DNA of 64,000 nucleotides, taken from MPNP01 sp026710155. Its GTDB lineage: Bacteria > Pseudomonadota > Alphaproteobacteria > Rhodobacterales > Rhodobacteraceae. Position 1 is the stretch's first letter. Each line of letters opens with the position of its first letter. This document shows positions 9,844 to 19,431 of this stretch, in pieces. The notes under the pieces were generated by a model that searched no databases, was not told where the DNA came from, and saw only the letters and a list, made by a program, of their open reading frames with translations. The stretch spans positions 1,054,001 to 1,118,000 of the forward strand of contig OZ241737.1 of NCBI GenBank assembly GCA_965200885.1, read 5' to 3'. Both the position numbers and the translations under genes were made by a program.

Positions 9844-10551
9844 ATGAACGACTTCAACTCGACTTTCAGGGAGAAATTACAAACCCGTTTTGCTGAGGCT
9901 GGCGATTTTGATACGGCCAGATATCAACAATCCTACATGAAAACCGACATGCCCTTTTGGGGAGTGAAAACACCCCAAACAAGGAAAATTGTCTCATTCC
10001 TGATCAAGGAATCCCCAATAGAATCCCCAGAAGAATGGGTAAGTCTGATGGATTTCATTTGGACCAATGCTTCAAGGAGAGAAGAATGGTATGCCTCGAT
10101 TGAATTGTTCAATCATGCAAAATTCAGGAAATGGATTCTTTCTGAACATGTGGAATTCGTTGAAAAGATGGTTGTCGACGGTGCCTGGTGGGAAATCGTT
10201 GATCCGATTGCTACCCATGGTGTAAACCAGATGCTGATCAATCAACCTCTGGAAACATCCGCAATATTGAGAGATTGGGCACAATCAACGAACATATGGA
10301 AAAGAAGAACGGCCATATTGACCCAACTCCTCAGCAAGGAGAAAATGGATTGGAACATGCAGTTGGAAATCATGGAGCATTCATTGGCCGAGAAGGAATT
10401 CTTTCTACAAAAGGCCATAGGTTGGGTATTGAGGCAATATTCACGGACAAATCCTCAACGGGTGGAGGATTATGTATCTCAAAATGAACAACGCCTTTCA
10501 CCACTTGCGAAAAGGGAAGGTATGAAGTGGATCCTGAAAAATAGACCTTGA
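9844..10551 (+). CDS. AlkD-like DNA alkylation repair (HEAT-like) protein
   Basis: A 235-residue all-helical protein of the DNA alkylation repair (AlkD) family, glycosylases that remove N3- and N7-alkylated purines. Seen: MPFWGVKTPQTRKI near residue 37, the helix repeat pattern, WWEIVDPIATHGV near residue 118, and a terminal AIGWVLRQYSRTNPQRV segment typical of the family. It starts with ATG at 9844, 32 bp after ahcY on the same strand, so it may share that transcript. It converges on the EVE-domain gene with a 5-bp gap between stops. Confidence 0.85.
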   Translation: MNDFNSTFREKLQTRFAEAGDFDTARYQQSYMKTDMPFWGVKTPQTRKIVSFLIKESPIESPEEWVSLMDFIWTNASRREEWYASIELFNHAKFRKWILSEHVEFVEKMVVDGAWWEIVDPIATHGVNQMLINQPLETSAILRDWAQSTNIWKRRTAILTQLLSKEKMDWNMQLEIMEHSLAEKEFFLQKAIGWVLRQYSRTNPQRVEDYVSQNEQRLSPLAKREGMKWILKNRP

Positions 10552-10556
10552 GGATT

Positions 10557-10973
10557 TTATTCGATCTCACCCATCCTGCAGATTTCCTCCCACTCATCCT
10601 TGGTAACAGGTTGAACCGATAGTCGCGTGTTATTGACCAGTACCATATCGGCCAATTTGGGATTATTCTTGCAATCCTGAAGGGTAATCGGCTTGGGAAA
10701 GGATTGAACGGCCTTCACATCAACACATTCCCACCTTTCATCATCGGTGGTGCTGTCGGGGTGAGCCAGGGCAACGACTTCAACAATTCCCACGATTTCC
10801 TTTGTTGTTTGGGAATGATAGAAAAATCCCAGATCACCCAACTGCATGTTTCGCATGTTGTTTCTGGCCTGATAATTTCGAATCCCATCCCATTCCTCGC
10901 CAATGTCCCCCTTGGCAAGTTGTTCTTCCCAACTCCAGGTAGAAGGTTCTGATTTAAATAACCAATATGCCAT
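10557..10973 (-). CDS. EVE domain-containing protein
   Basis: A 138-residue EVE (PUA-like) protein: MAYWLFKSEPSTWSWEEQ at the start, WDGIRNYQARN near residue 34, then MQLGDLGFFYHSQ. EVE domains read modified bases in nucleic acids, and the family is common in bacteria, but its physiological role here is not evident from sequence. I chose ATG 10973 because family members begin MAYWLFKSEP; an in-frame ATG 18 codons upstream gives an atypical extension. It lies between tsaD and the AlkD-like gene on the opposite strand from the latter. Confidence 0.87.
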   Translation of the reverse strand: MAYWLFKSEPSTWSWEEQLAKGDIGEEWDGIRNYQARNNMRNMQLGDLGFFYHSQTTKEIVGIVEVVALAHPDSTTDDERWECVDVKAVQSFPKPITLQDCKNNPKLADMVLVNNTRLSVQPVTKDEWEEICRMGEIE

Positions 10974-11048
10974 CCAATACTCCTCAATCTTGTTAAAATT
11001 CCAATAACTCACACTATCAAATTCCAACGATGATGAGAATGTTCCTTT

Positions 11049-12149
11049 CTACGATTTTGTTCCCCTTTTGCCTCCTCCAAGTATTGGTGAACTTGAAGTA
11101 TCCAAGGGCCATCTGGAACGTGCCTCCAGATCAAACCCATCAAAGTTGCCAGTCCTGAATTTTTCAACCCCCACCCAGGCAATCATAGCTCCGTTATCGG
11201 TACAGTATTCCAATGGTGGGGCATAGAACTTTATTTCGTTGACCCTGCAAACATGCTCGACATCTTTTCTGATCATCTGGTTTGCAGCGACACCACCGGA
11301 AATGGCAAACAGAGTGGGTTTCTGCCCGACAGTTTCTTCAAAAATCTTCAGGGCAACCTGAGACTTTTGGCTTAAAGACTCACTCACTGCCTTTTGGAAA
11401 CTGGCACATAGGTCGGCGATTCGAGTTTCAGATATTGTTCCTTCTTCAGATATTATCTTTTCCTTTTCCCTCAGAAGGGAAGTCTTCAATCCAGAGAAAG
11501 ATAAATTGCATCCCTGTCGGTTTTTTAGGGGTCTGGGAAAGGCATATTTCGTAGGATTGCCAGATATTGCCACCATTTCAATAACGGGTCCTCCAGGTTG
11601 TGACAAACCCAGTTGTCGAGCGGTTTTATCAAATGCCTCACCAGGTGCATCGTCAATGGTACCGCCCAGTCGAATGAAATCATCAGGACCCAGGACCGCC
11701 AGGAATTGACAGTGACCTCCAGATACCAGCAAGCAAAGAAATGGGAAATCAACATGATGGGCTAGTCGGACTGTCAGTGCATGGGCTGCAAGATGGTTTA
11801 CACCAACCATAGGCAGCCCGCTTCCGGCAGCCAGACCCTTGGCAAAAGAGACGCCCGAAATTACCCCTCCGATGAGGCCAGGACCTGCGGTTACGGCTAT
11901 GCAATCAAGATCCAACAAATTTAGCTGAGCAGAATTCAGCGCTTCAATCGTACACCTGTCAAGTCTGTCTGAATGTGCTCTGGCAGCAATTTCCGGTACT
12001 ATACCTCCATATTGCTCATGAAGAGTACCCTGGTTTTGAACCACCATTGAGAGTACTTCAGGATTTTTCCCCTGAGTATGGCTAACAATTGCAGCAGAGG
12101 TGTCATCACAACTACTTTCAATGCCAAGAACCTTGATACTGGAACACAT
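11049..12149 (-). CDS. tsaD: tRNA N6-adenosine threonylcarbamoyltransferase TsaD
   Basis: A 366-residue TsaD/Kae1-family enzyme transferring the threonylcarbamoyl group to A37 of tRNA. Seen: VLGIESSCDDTSAAI near the start, the metal-binding HLAAHALTVRL, the LLVSGGHCQ loop, and FAISGGVAANQMIR. The length is normal. In many alphaproteobacteria tsaD lies divergent from hemC-hemD. Here the divergent side begins with an AlbA_2 gene and a repeat array before hemD, and no hemC is present. Confidence 0.95.
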   Translation of the reverse strand: MCSSIKVLGIESSCDDTSAAIVSHTQGKNPEVLSMVVQNQGTLHEQYGGIVPEIAARAHSDRLDRCTIEALNSAQLNLLDLDCIAVTAGPGLIGGVISGVSFAKGLAAGSGLPMVGVNHLAAHALTVRLAHHVDFPFLCLLVSGGHCQFLAVLGPDDFIRLGGTIDDAPGEAFDKTARQLGLSQPGGPVIEMVAISGNPTKYAFPRPLKNRQGCNLSFSGLKTSLLREKEKIISEEGTISETRIADLCASFQKAVSESLSQKSQVALKIFEETVGQKPTLFAISGGVAANQMIRKDVEHVCRVNEIKFYAPPLEYCTDNGAMIAWVGVEKFRTGNFDGFDLEARSRWPLDTSSSPILGGGKRGTKS

Positions 12150-12448
12150 AATCCACTTAACGCCGGTTAAATTTTCTTGATTAAAATTATAGGGAAAAAC
12201 CTATATTTTTCTCAATAATAAAGAGTGAAGAAACCAAACCAGATCAAAGCCAAGCTGGAATTGAATTAAGGTGGGGGATATGGTATTTTCCATTGTATTT
12301 GAATTTAAGGTATAATCCGGTAATTGATTGCTTCAATCAAATCGTCATTTCCAATACTGTTGTTATTCCGTAGATACGGAATTTAATGTACTAAATTCCA
12401 TTTTGAATAATGGAAACTGAAAATAGCTACAAGCGATCCAATATAATT
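12150..12448. promoter_or_regulatory. Divergent intergenic region with two TTCC...GGAA dyads
   Basis: This AT-rich spacer lies between tsaD and the AlbA_2 gene. Two inverted repeats stand next to each other: 12365-12382 (8-bp arms ATTCCGTA/TACGGAAT, 2-bp centre) and 12396-12415 (7-bp arms TTCCATT/AATGGAA). Their centres are 32 bp apart, about three helical turns, and both have TTCC/GGAA outer half-sites, as a repressor operator pair would. They end 34 bp before the preferred start of the AlbA_2 gene, so autoregulation is plausible. This is inference from symmetry only. Confidence 0.45.
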
Positions 12449-13921
12449 ATGGACAGAGAATATTTTAAAGACCTGGTATTGGAGTTGTGCAAGCAACCCG
12501 AGTCTGAATGGTTAGAATTCAAACAAAATTGGAATGAACCTGAAAAAATTGGTGAGTTAATTTCTGGCATATCAAATAGTGCTTTTTTGGAGGGGAAAAA
12601 TTACGGGTATGTAGTTTGGGGTATAGAGGATAATTCCCAAAAACTTGTTGGGACAAAATTCAATCCTTCTAGTGAAAAAGGAAAAGGAAATGAGGATCTT
12701 ATTCCGTGGTTAAAAAGAAATATATCTCCAAGCTTGGATTTTGAATTTTTTAAATATGAAATTGAAAAAAAACAAATTGTTTTGCTGAGAATTCCGGTTG
12801 CCGAATTTAGCCCCACCCAATTTAAAGAACTAAGGTGGATACGGATAGGGTCATATCAAAAAAAACTTAATGATTTCCAAGATATAGAAGCAAAAATTTG
12901 GAAATCTTTTGACACAAAGCCATTTGAAGAACGATTTGCCATTAAAGGGCTTGACGGGAATGAAGTAGAAAACCTGATAGATATTGATGCATATTTTAAT
13001 GGATTAGGCAATTCCAAATTAGAAAATCTTGATTCAAATTTGAACCGATTAGAAGCCGATGGTTTGATAAAGAAGGATGATGCTTCCAGATGGAATATAA
13101 CCAATATGGGATTTATTTTACTTGCTAAGGATATCAGCAAGATTGGTAATCTGGAAGGAAAAACCATTCGTTTGATACAATACAATGGGAAGGGTCGAAC
13201 TGAGAGAATCAAAGAACATCAGGAAAAAAGAGGATACGTACTTGGTACTTCCGAAATAATTAATCTGATAAATAATATGGTTCCTGACAGAGAAGAAATT
13301 AATGGAGGAAAAAGCCGTTTGGAACCAAAATTTCCAGAGCTTCCAGTTAGGGAATTGATTGTAAACGCACTTGTCCATCAAGATTTTTCTGATAACACGA
13401 GAAGAATTCGTATTGAAATCTTTGAGGATCGTATGGAAATTACCAATCCTGGCAAGCCTTTGATAAATATTGATAGATTTCTTGATGAACCACCCCAATC
13501 CCGAAACCCTAAAATAACGAGATTTATGCATAGGGTAGGATTAAGTGAAGATCTGGGAAGTGGTGTTGATAAAGTAGTAAAAATCTCCGAGAATAAATTG
13601 TTACCTCCTCCGCTTTGGGAATTATATAGAGGATCAGTTCGGGTGACACTATTTTCATCGACTGATTATAGACTCATCAGCAAACAAGATCGGTTACGGG
13701 GATGTTATTTACATTCTTGTCTCAAGTACACTGAAAAAGAACCCATGACCAATTCCTCATTAAGGGAACGGTTTGGTCTGAAAAAAGAAAAAAGTTATCA
13801 AATTTCCAGATTAATTTCGGAAGCATTAGATGATGGACTTATCAAACCATTTGGACCTGGCAAGAGGAGACGAGATGCAAAATATCTCCCTTGGTGGGCT
13901 CAAAACCAGTTTACAAATTAA
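12449..13921 (+). CDS. AlbA_2/Schlafen-like ATP-binding protein with winged-helix end (copy 1)
   Basis: A 490-residue protein of the COG2865 type. It has an N-terminal AlbA_2 (Schlafen-AlbA) fold (PESEWLEFKQN near residue 16, VWGIEDNSQKLVGT near residue 57), a central degenerate GHKL-like ATP-binding domain (PVRELIVNALVHQDFS, then RIEIFEDRMEITNPG, then GLSEDLGSGVDK), and a C-terminal winged-helix segment (SLRERFGLKKEKSYQISRLI). AlbA_2 proteins act as nucleic-acid-linked regulators or in defence; the exact role is unknown. ATG 12449 matches the start of the paralogue at 33.7-35.2 kb; an in-frame ATG at 12410 lies inside a dyad. A large tandem array begins 42 bp after its stop. Confidence 0.85.
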   Translation: MDREYFKDLVLELCKQPESEWLEFKQNWNEPEKIGELISGISNSAFLEGKNYGYVVWGIEDNSQKLVGTKFNPSSEKGKGNEDLIPWLKRNISPSLDFEFFKYEIEKKQIVLLRIPVAEFSPTQFKELRWIRIGSYQKKLNDFQDIEAKIWKSFDTKPFEERFAIKGLDGNEVENLIDIDAYFNGLGNSKLENLDSNLNRLEADGLIKKDDASRWNITNMGFILLAKDISKIGNLEGKTIRLIQYNGKGRTERIKEHQEKRGYVLGTSEIINLINNMVPDREEINGGKSRLEPKFPELPVRELIVNALVHQDFSDNTRRIRIEIFEDRMEITNPGKPLINIDRFLDEPPQSRNPKITRFMHRVGLSEDLGSGVDKVVKISENKLLPPPLWELYRGSVRVTLFSSTDYRLISKQDRLRGCYLHSCLKYTEKEPMTNSSLRERFGLKKEKSYQISRLISEALDDGLIKPFGPGKRRRDAKYLPWWAQNQFTN

Positions 13922-13963
13922 TCAGTATCGCAAAAGACACTTTATAATGAATTAGGAGTAAAT

Positions 13964-16729
13964 GTTTTTATATGACTCCTATTTGCACATTGGAGCCCTT
14001 TGCCGCCTGGCGATTGCCCTTGACCCCTTCTGGCAGGGGGATGCCGGATCGGGTTTTTATATGACTCCTATTTGCACATTGGAGCCCTTTGCCGCCTGGC
14101 GATTGCCCTTGACCCCTTCTGGCAGGGGGATGCCGGATCGGGTTTTTATATGACTCCTATTTGCACATTGGAGCCCTTTGCCGCCTGGCGATTGCCCTTG
14201 ACCCCTTCTGGCAGGGGGATGCCGGATCGGGTTTTTATATGACTCCTATTTGCACATTGGAGCCCTTTGCCGCCTGGCGATTGCCCTTGACCCCTTCTGG
14301 CAGGGGGATGCCGGATCGGGTTTTTATATGACTCCTATTTGCACATTGGAGCCCTTTGCCGCCTGGCGATTGCCCTTGACCCCTTCTGGCAGGGGGATGC
14401 CGGATCGGGTTTTTATATGACTCCTATTTGCACATTGGAGCCCTTTGCCGCCTGGCGATTGCCCTTGACCCCTTCTGGCAGGGGGATGCCGGATCGGGTT
14501 TTTATATGACTCCTATTTGCACATTGGAGCCCTTTGCCGCCTGGCGATTGCCCTTGACCCCTTCTGGCAGGGGGATGCCGGATCGGGTTTTTATATGACT
14601 CCTATTTGCACATTGGAGCCCTTTGCCGCCTGGCGATTGCCCTTGACCCCTTCTGGCAGGGGGATGCCGGATCGGGTTTTTATATGACTCCTATTTGCAC
14701 ATTGGAGCCCTTTGCCGCCTGGCGATTGCCCTTGACCCCTTCTGGCAGGGGGATGCCGGATCGGGTTTTTATATGACTCCTATTTGCACATTGGAGCCCT
14801 TTGCCGCCTGGCGATTGCCCTTGACCCCTTCTGGCAGGGGGATGCCGGATCGGGTTTTTATATGACTCCTATTTGCACATTGGAGCCCTTTGCCGCCTGG
14901 CGATTGCCCTTGACCCCTTCTGGCAGGGGGATGCCGGATCGGGTTTTTATATGACTCCTATTTGCACATTGGAGCCCTTTGCCGCCTGGCGATTGCCCTT
15001 GACCCCTTCTGGCAGGGGGATGCCGGATCGGGTTTTTATATGACTCCTATTTGCACATTGGAGCCCTTTGCCGCCTGGCGATTGCCCTTGACCCCTTCTG
15101 GCAGGGGGATGCCGGATCGGGTTTTTATATGACTCCTATTTGCACATTGGAGCCCTTTGCCGCCTGGCGATTGCCCTTGACCCCTTCTGGCAGGGGGATG
15201 CCGGATCGGGTTTTTATATGACTCCTATTTGCACATTGGAGCCCTTTGCCGCCTGGCGATTGCCCTTGACCCCTTCTGGCAGGGGGATGCCGGATCGGGT
15301 TTTTATATGACTCCTATTTGCACATTGGAGCCCTTTGCCGCCTGGCGATTGCCCTTGACCCCTTCTGGCAGGGGGATGCCGGATCGGGTTTTTATATGAC
15401 TCCTATTTGCACATTGGAGCCCTTTGCCGCCTGGCGATTGCCCTTGACCCCTTCTGGCAGGGGGATGCCGGATCGGGTTTTTATATGACTCCTATTTGCA
15501 CATTGGAGCCCTTTGCCGCCTGGCGATTGCCCTTGACCCCTTCTGGCAGGGGGATGCCGGATCGGGTTTTTATATGACTCCTATTTGCACATTGGAGCCC
15601 TTTGCCGCCTGGCGATTGCCCTTGACCCCTTCTGGCAGGGGGATGCCGGATCGGGTTTTTATATGACTCCTATTTGCACATTGGAGCCCTTTGCCGCCTG
15701 GCGATTGCCCTTGACCCCTTCTGGCAGGGGGATGCCGGATCGGGTTTTTATATGACTCCTATTTGCACATTGGAGCCCTTTGCCGCCTGGCGATTGCCCT
15801 TGACCCCTTCTGGCAGGGGGATGCCGGATCGGGTTTTTATATGACTCCTATTTGCACATTGGAGCCCTTTGCCGCCTGGCGATTGCCCTTGACCCCTTCT
15901 GGCAGGGGGATGCCGGATCGGGTTTTTATATGACTCCTATTTGCACATTGGAGCCCTTTGCCGCCTGGCGATTGCCCTTGACCCCTTCTGGCAGGGGGAT
16001 GCCGGATCGGGTTTTTATATGACTCCTATTTGCACATTGGAGCCCTTTGCCGCCTGGCGATTGCCCTTGACCCCTTCTGGCAGGGGGATGCCGGATCGGG
16101 TTTTTATATGACTCCTATTTGCACATTGGAGCCCTTTGCCGCCTGGCGATTGCCCTTGACCCCTTCTGGCAGGGGGATGCCGGATCGGGTTTTTATATGA
16201 CTCCTATTTGCACATTGGAGCCCTTTGCCGCCTGGCGATTGCCCTTGACCCCTTCTGGCAGGGGGATGCCGGATCGGGTTTTTATATGACTCCTATTTGC
16301 ACATTGGAGCCCTTTGCCGCCTGGCGATTGCCCTTGACCCCTTCTGGCAGGGGGATGCCGGATCGGGTTTTTATATGACTCCTATTTGCACATTGGAGCC
16401 CTTTGCCGCCTGGCGATTGCCCTTGACCCCTTCTGGCAGGGGGATGCCGGATCGGGTTTTTATATGACTCCTATTTGCACATTGGAGCCCTTTGCCGCCT
16501 GGCGATTGCCCTTGACCCCTTCTGGCAGGGGGATGCCGGATCGGGTTTTTATATGACTCCTATTTGCACATTGGAGCCCTTTGCCGCCTGGCGATTGCCC
16601 TTGACCCCTTCTGGCAGGGGGATGCCGGATCGGGTTTTTATATGACTCCTATTTGCACATTGGAGCCCTTTGCCGCCTGGCGATTGCCCTTGACCCCTTC
16701 TGGCAGGGGGATGCCGGATCGGGTTTTTA
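13964..16729 (+). repeat. Tandem array of 31 copies of an 89-bp unit
   Basis: The unit begins GTTTTTATATGACTCC and recurs exactly every 89 bp (for example TATGACTCCT at 13971, 14060, 14149 ... 16641), giving 31 full copies plus 7 bp. By eye I find no difference between copies. Since 89 is 3n+2, the reading frame rotates with each copy and TGA stops recur, so no long protein is encoded. On the plus strand each unit can fold CTGGCA-GGGGGA-TGCCGG into a 6-bp stem with a 6-nt loop (first copy 14030-14047); one T-G pair makes the minus strand fold less well. It sits between the AlbA_2 gene and hemD. Confidence 0.97.
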
Positions 16730-16899
16730 CAGGGGCATCACTTTTATATATCAGCTGTTGAATGTCTTGCTTTCTACGAATTAGTTAAAATTATGTTTTT
16801 TCGGGATATTAAAATGTTTCGAAAAACAGTTATGGAAAATTAGATAATCTCTGATAATGATGAAATTAATATCCCTCCACCTTATGTATTTAGCAATAA

Positions 16900-17631
16900 T
16901 TGGATAGTGATTTGTCTCAAATATTTCGTTCAATCCTTCTTACCAGACCCATTAAAGCATCGAAGAGAATTAAGGATGAATTATTTGCCATCAACAATCA
17001 GTTGGATATCTTTATATCCCCATTGATGGAAATACAGTACCCAACCTACGACTTCTTCCAACAGAAAGATTCGAGATATGTCTTTACTTCCGAAAATGCG
17101 ATTCTTTCACTCTTGTCCAAAGGCGTGAAGTTGGCGAGAGTCAACGTATATTGCGTCGGCAATCAAACCCGAAAACTGGCAATTAATGCAGGATATAATG
17201 TTGTACAAACCTTCAGTAAGGTTGAAGATATGATTGTCGGTCTGGAAAAGTCCGAATTCACTGGCAAATTGTTTTATTTTCGTGGAGAGCATGTGTCCCA
17301 GGATTTGAAATTGGTTCTAGGGAGAAAGGGAATAGAAGTCAGGGAATTGATCGTATATAACCAGCGGGAATGCTCACTGGCAAAGGAAGCCCTAAATCTA
17401 TTGTCCGAAAAGCCATGCTTAATCCCATTGTATTCCGCAAGAACAGCCAGGTTGTTTTCCAATGAGGTCAAGGAAATCCCTGCAAAAGGACATCTAATCC
17501 TCTGCATGAGTGAGAATATAAAACAGGGGATTACACTGGATTGGGAAACCGGGGTCGTTTCGGGCGGCTTCAATCCAAAGGTGCTGGCCCGGCACTCTCG
17601 AATGAATGTTCACAATGTTGCGTGCGGGTAA
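16900..17631 (+). CDS. hemD: Uroporphyrinogen-III synthase
   Basis: A 243-residue divergent HemD, which cyclises hydroxymethylbilane to uroporphyrinogen III. Seen: ILLTRP near the start, YVFTSENAILSL near residue 60, CVGNQTRKLAINAGY near residue 87, LYFRGEHVS-like FYFRGEHVSQD near residue 125, and YSARTARLF near residue 178, all at canonical spacing. The start appears to be TTG at 16900 (no ATG nearby). Its neighbours mic60 and hemY confirm the assignment. The usual upstream partner hemC is absent from the window. Confidence 0.85.
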   Translation: MDSDLSQIFRSILLTRPIKASKRIKDELFAINNQLDIFISPLMEIQYPTYDFFQQKDSRYVFTSENAILSLLSKGVKLARVNVYCVGNQTRKLAINAGYNVVQTFSKVEDMIVGLEKSEFTGKLFYFRGEHVSQDLKLVLGRKGIEVRELIVYNQRECSLAKEALNLLSEKPCLIPLYSARTARLFSNEVKEIPAKGHLILCMSENIKQGITLDWETGVVSGGFNPKVLARHSRMNVHNVACG

Positions 17632-17867
17632 TCGGTGGAGATTTTCCAGACAAGATTTCTTCAATAAAGATTGATTATGGCCTTGTGAATCATTTTTGCT
17701 AAAATTCCCTCGGTTTTCCCGATGTTCAATGATATGAAAGTCCCCAATCACAGATTTCGGTTTTGTTTGCCAGTGTTTTGGACTTTGGGTCTTCTTGTGT
17801 ATAATCCATTTAATGATTGAGGATAAGCCAACAAAAAACACCCTAATGGTGCCACTAGGAAAGAACT

Positions 17868-19430
17868 ATGTCTGATAACACATCCGACAAAAATAACGAT
17901 GGTGAGAAAATTACCGAAATAAGTGTGGAATCACCGCCCGAGCAAACCGGGAAAGGCAAGCAATCAAACAATGGGAGTAGATTGAACAGGTGGATGGATA
18001 AAATAGCCGGTCTGATCTTCAGGGCCATTGTCTTTGGACTGATTGCAGGTGGTGTTGGTATTGCCTTGATCCTTTTGGTTCCACAGCAATTCCTTCCGAG
18101 CGTGCCTTCCGAGGGTAATATGGAAATTTCCAGTCTTATTGAGGAAAGTGTCTCCAAGGTTGGTGGTCAGGTGGCAGAGTTGCAAATTAAAGTAATTCCG
18201 GCCCTTGAGAGTCGAATAAACGACCTGGAAGAAAATATTTTGCAATTGAGTAGTGATTTTCAAGGAACAGACAGCCAGAATACTGCCTTGGCTTCCGATT
18301 TGAATTCTATCACTGAAGTTGTAGGTGAACAAGGAGAACAATTAACCAGATTCGGAACGGAATTGGTTGCCTTGGCCGGAAAACAAGATGAAATCAGGAA
18401 TAATCTAGACACAACTCTTGTGGGTTTGCAGGAGAGTCTGGATGCTTTGGGTACAGATTTGGAGGTAATCGAATCTGATAACAGGAAACTGAAGGAAGAC
18501 TTTGCAGCACTAACATGGTCCGAGTCCATGAGTTCGAATTCTGGTACAGCAGCGGGGGGGGGCAATTCAACTGAAGGTAATCAAACAGTGGGGACAGGTC
18601 GCCAGATAATATTGCTGGAGGCAAGGATACAGAGAATAGGTGAGAAAATTCAGGAACTTGATGAACTGTCAAGGAACTTGACAAGTTTGAGTAAAGAAGT
18701 GACTGATCTTCGAGTGCAACTTTCCGGTTTGGGTACCAATCAAGGCTTGATGGATGATTTGGTTGAGAATATCGAAAATGTTGGCACTCAGCTGCCTGAT
18801 CTGGAAGAGGAATTGGCTCTATTACATGAGCAAAACCGAATGCTTGCCAATCAGGTTGTCGAAGTAAGGGAAAATATAACTGGGTTGGAATCTGAACTGG
18901 TTGTACTTTCCTCCCATATCGTTGGTGAAAATTCCTTGCTATACCTGACCTTGGTGGGAATACAGGCTGCAGTGGAAGCAGGTATCCCATATGCTGCAAT
19001 AATTGGAGAAAGTGAAATCAACAGTTTGGAATTGCCAGCCATCATTCTTGAGTTTTCAGAAGACGGTGTTGCAACAGTGCTGGAACTACAAAATGAATTT
19101 GAAGACTTAATCAATGAAGCTTTGAAGGCTGTGGAAACAGGAGCCGAGAGTGGGTCGATTCAGGATATGGCTAGAAGTATAGTTTCTTCCCTGGTCCAGG
19201 TGAGATCCCTGACACCCAGAGAAGGTGATGATGCAGTAGCAGTATTGTCCAGACTTGAGGAAAGACTGAAAAAAGGTGATCTGGAAAGTGTATTGGAGTT
19301 ATATGCCCAACTTCCCCAACCGGTTCAGGAAACTTTGGAAAGTTGGAAACAGAGGGTACAGAACAGATTGGATTTATTGATTGCAGTGGAAGAGACATTA
19401 TCAAAGCCATTGACCGTGCCGGACCAGTAA
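17868..19430 (+). CDS. Mic60/mitofilin family membrane protein
   Basis: A 520-residue bitopic protein: an acidic, low-complexity N-terminus, one transmembrane helix at about residues 45-70 (FRAIVFGLIAGGVGIALILLV), a long coiled coil (~85-345), and a C-terminal mitofilin-like helical domain. Alphaproteobacterial Mic60 homologues bend the inner membrane and are encoded between hemD and hemY, as here. It ends 1 bp before hemY. A run of 8 G at 18554-18561 encodes a GGG linker; the frame is intact with 8 G, but a one-base slip would truncate the protein. Confidence 0.82.
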   Translation: MSDNTSDKNNDGEKITEISVESPPEQTGKGKQSNNGSRLNRWMDKIAGLIFRAIVFGLIAGGVGIALILLVPQQFLPSVPSEGNMEISSLIEESVSKVGGQVAELQIKVIPALESRINDLEENILQLSSDFQGTDSQNTALASDLNSITEVVGEQGEQLTRFGTELVALAGKQDEIRNNLDTTLVGLQESLDALGTDLEVIESDNRKLKEDFAALTWSESMSSNSGTAAGGGNSTEGNQTVGTGRQIILLEARIQRIGEKIQELDELSRNLTSLSKEVTDLRVQLSGLGTNQGLMDDLVENIENVGTQLPDLEEELALLHEQNRMLANQVVEVRENITGLESELVVLSSHIVGENSLLYLTLVGIQAAVEAGIPYAAIIGESEINSLELPAIILEFSEDGVATVLELQNEFEDLINEALKAVETGAESGSIQDMARSIVSSLVQVRSLTPREGDDAVAVLSRLEERLKKGDLESVLELYAQLPQPVQETLESWKQRVQNRLDLLIAVEETLSKPLTVPDQ

Positions 19431-19431
19431 A

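Noticed and set aside
13964..16729. Reading the 89-bp or 91-bp arrays as CRISPR
   Set aside because: There are no unique spacers between short repeats; whole units are repeated without variation (89 bp) or as two types (91 bp), and cas genes are far away with their own array.
13962..16761. Short ORFs of 63-65 codons at both ends of the 89-bp array
   Set aside because: They arise from the repeat itself; the 89-bp period rotates the frame and TGA recurs in each unit, so no protein is sustained.
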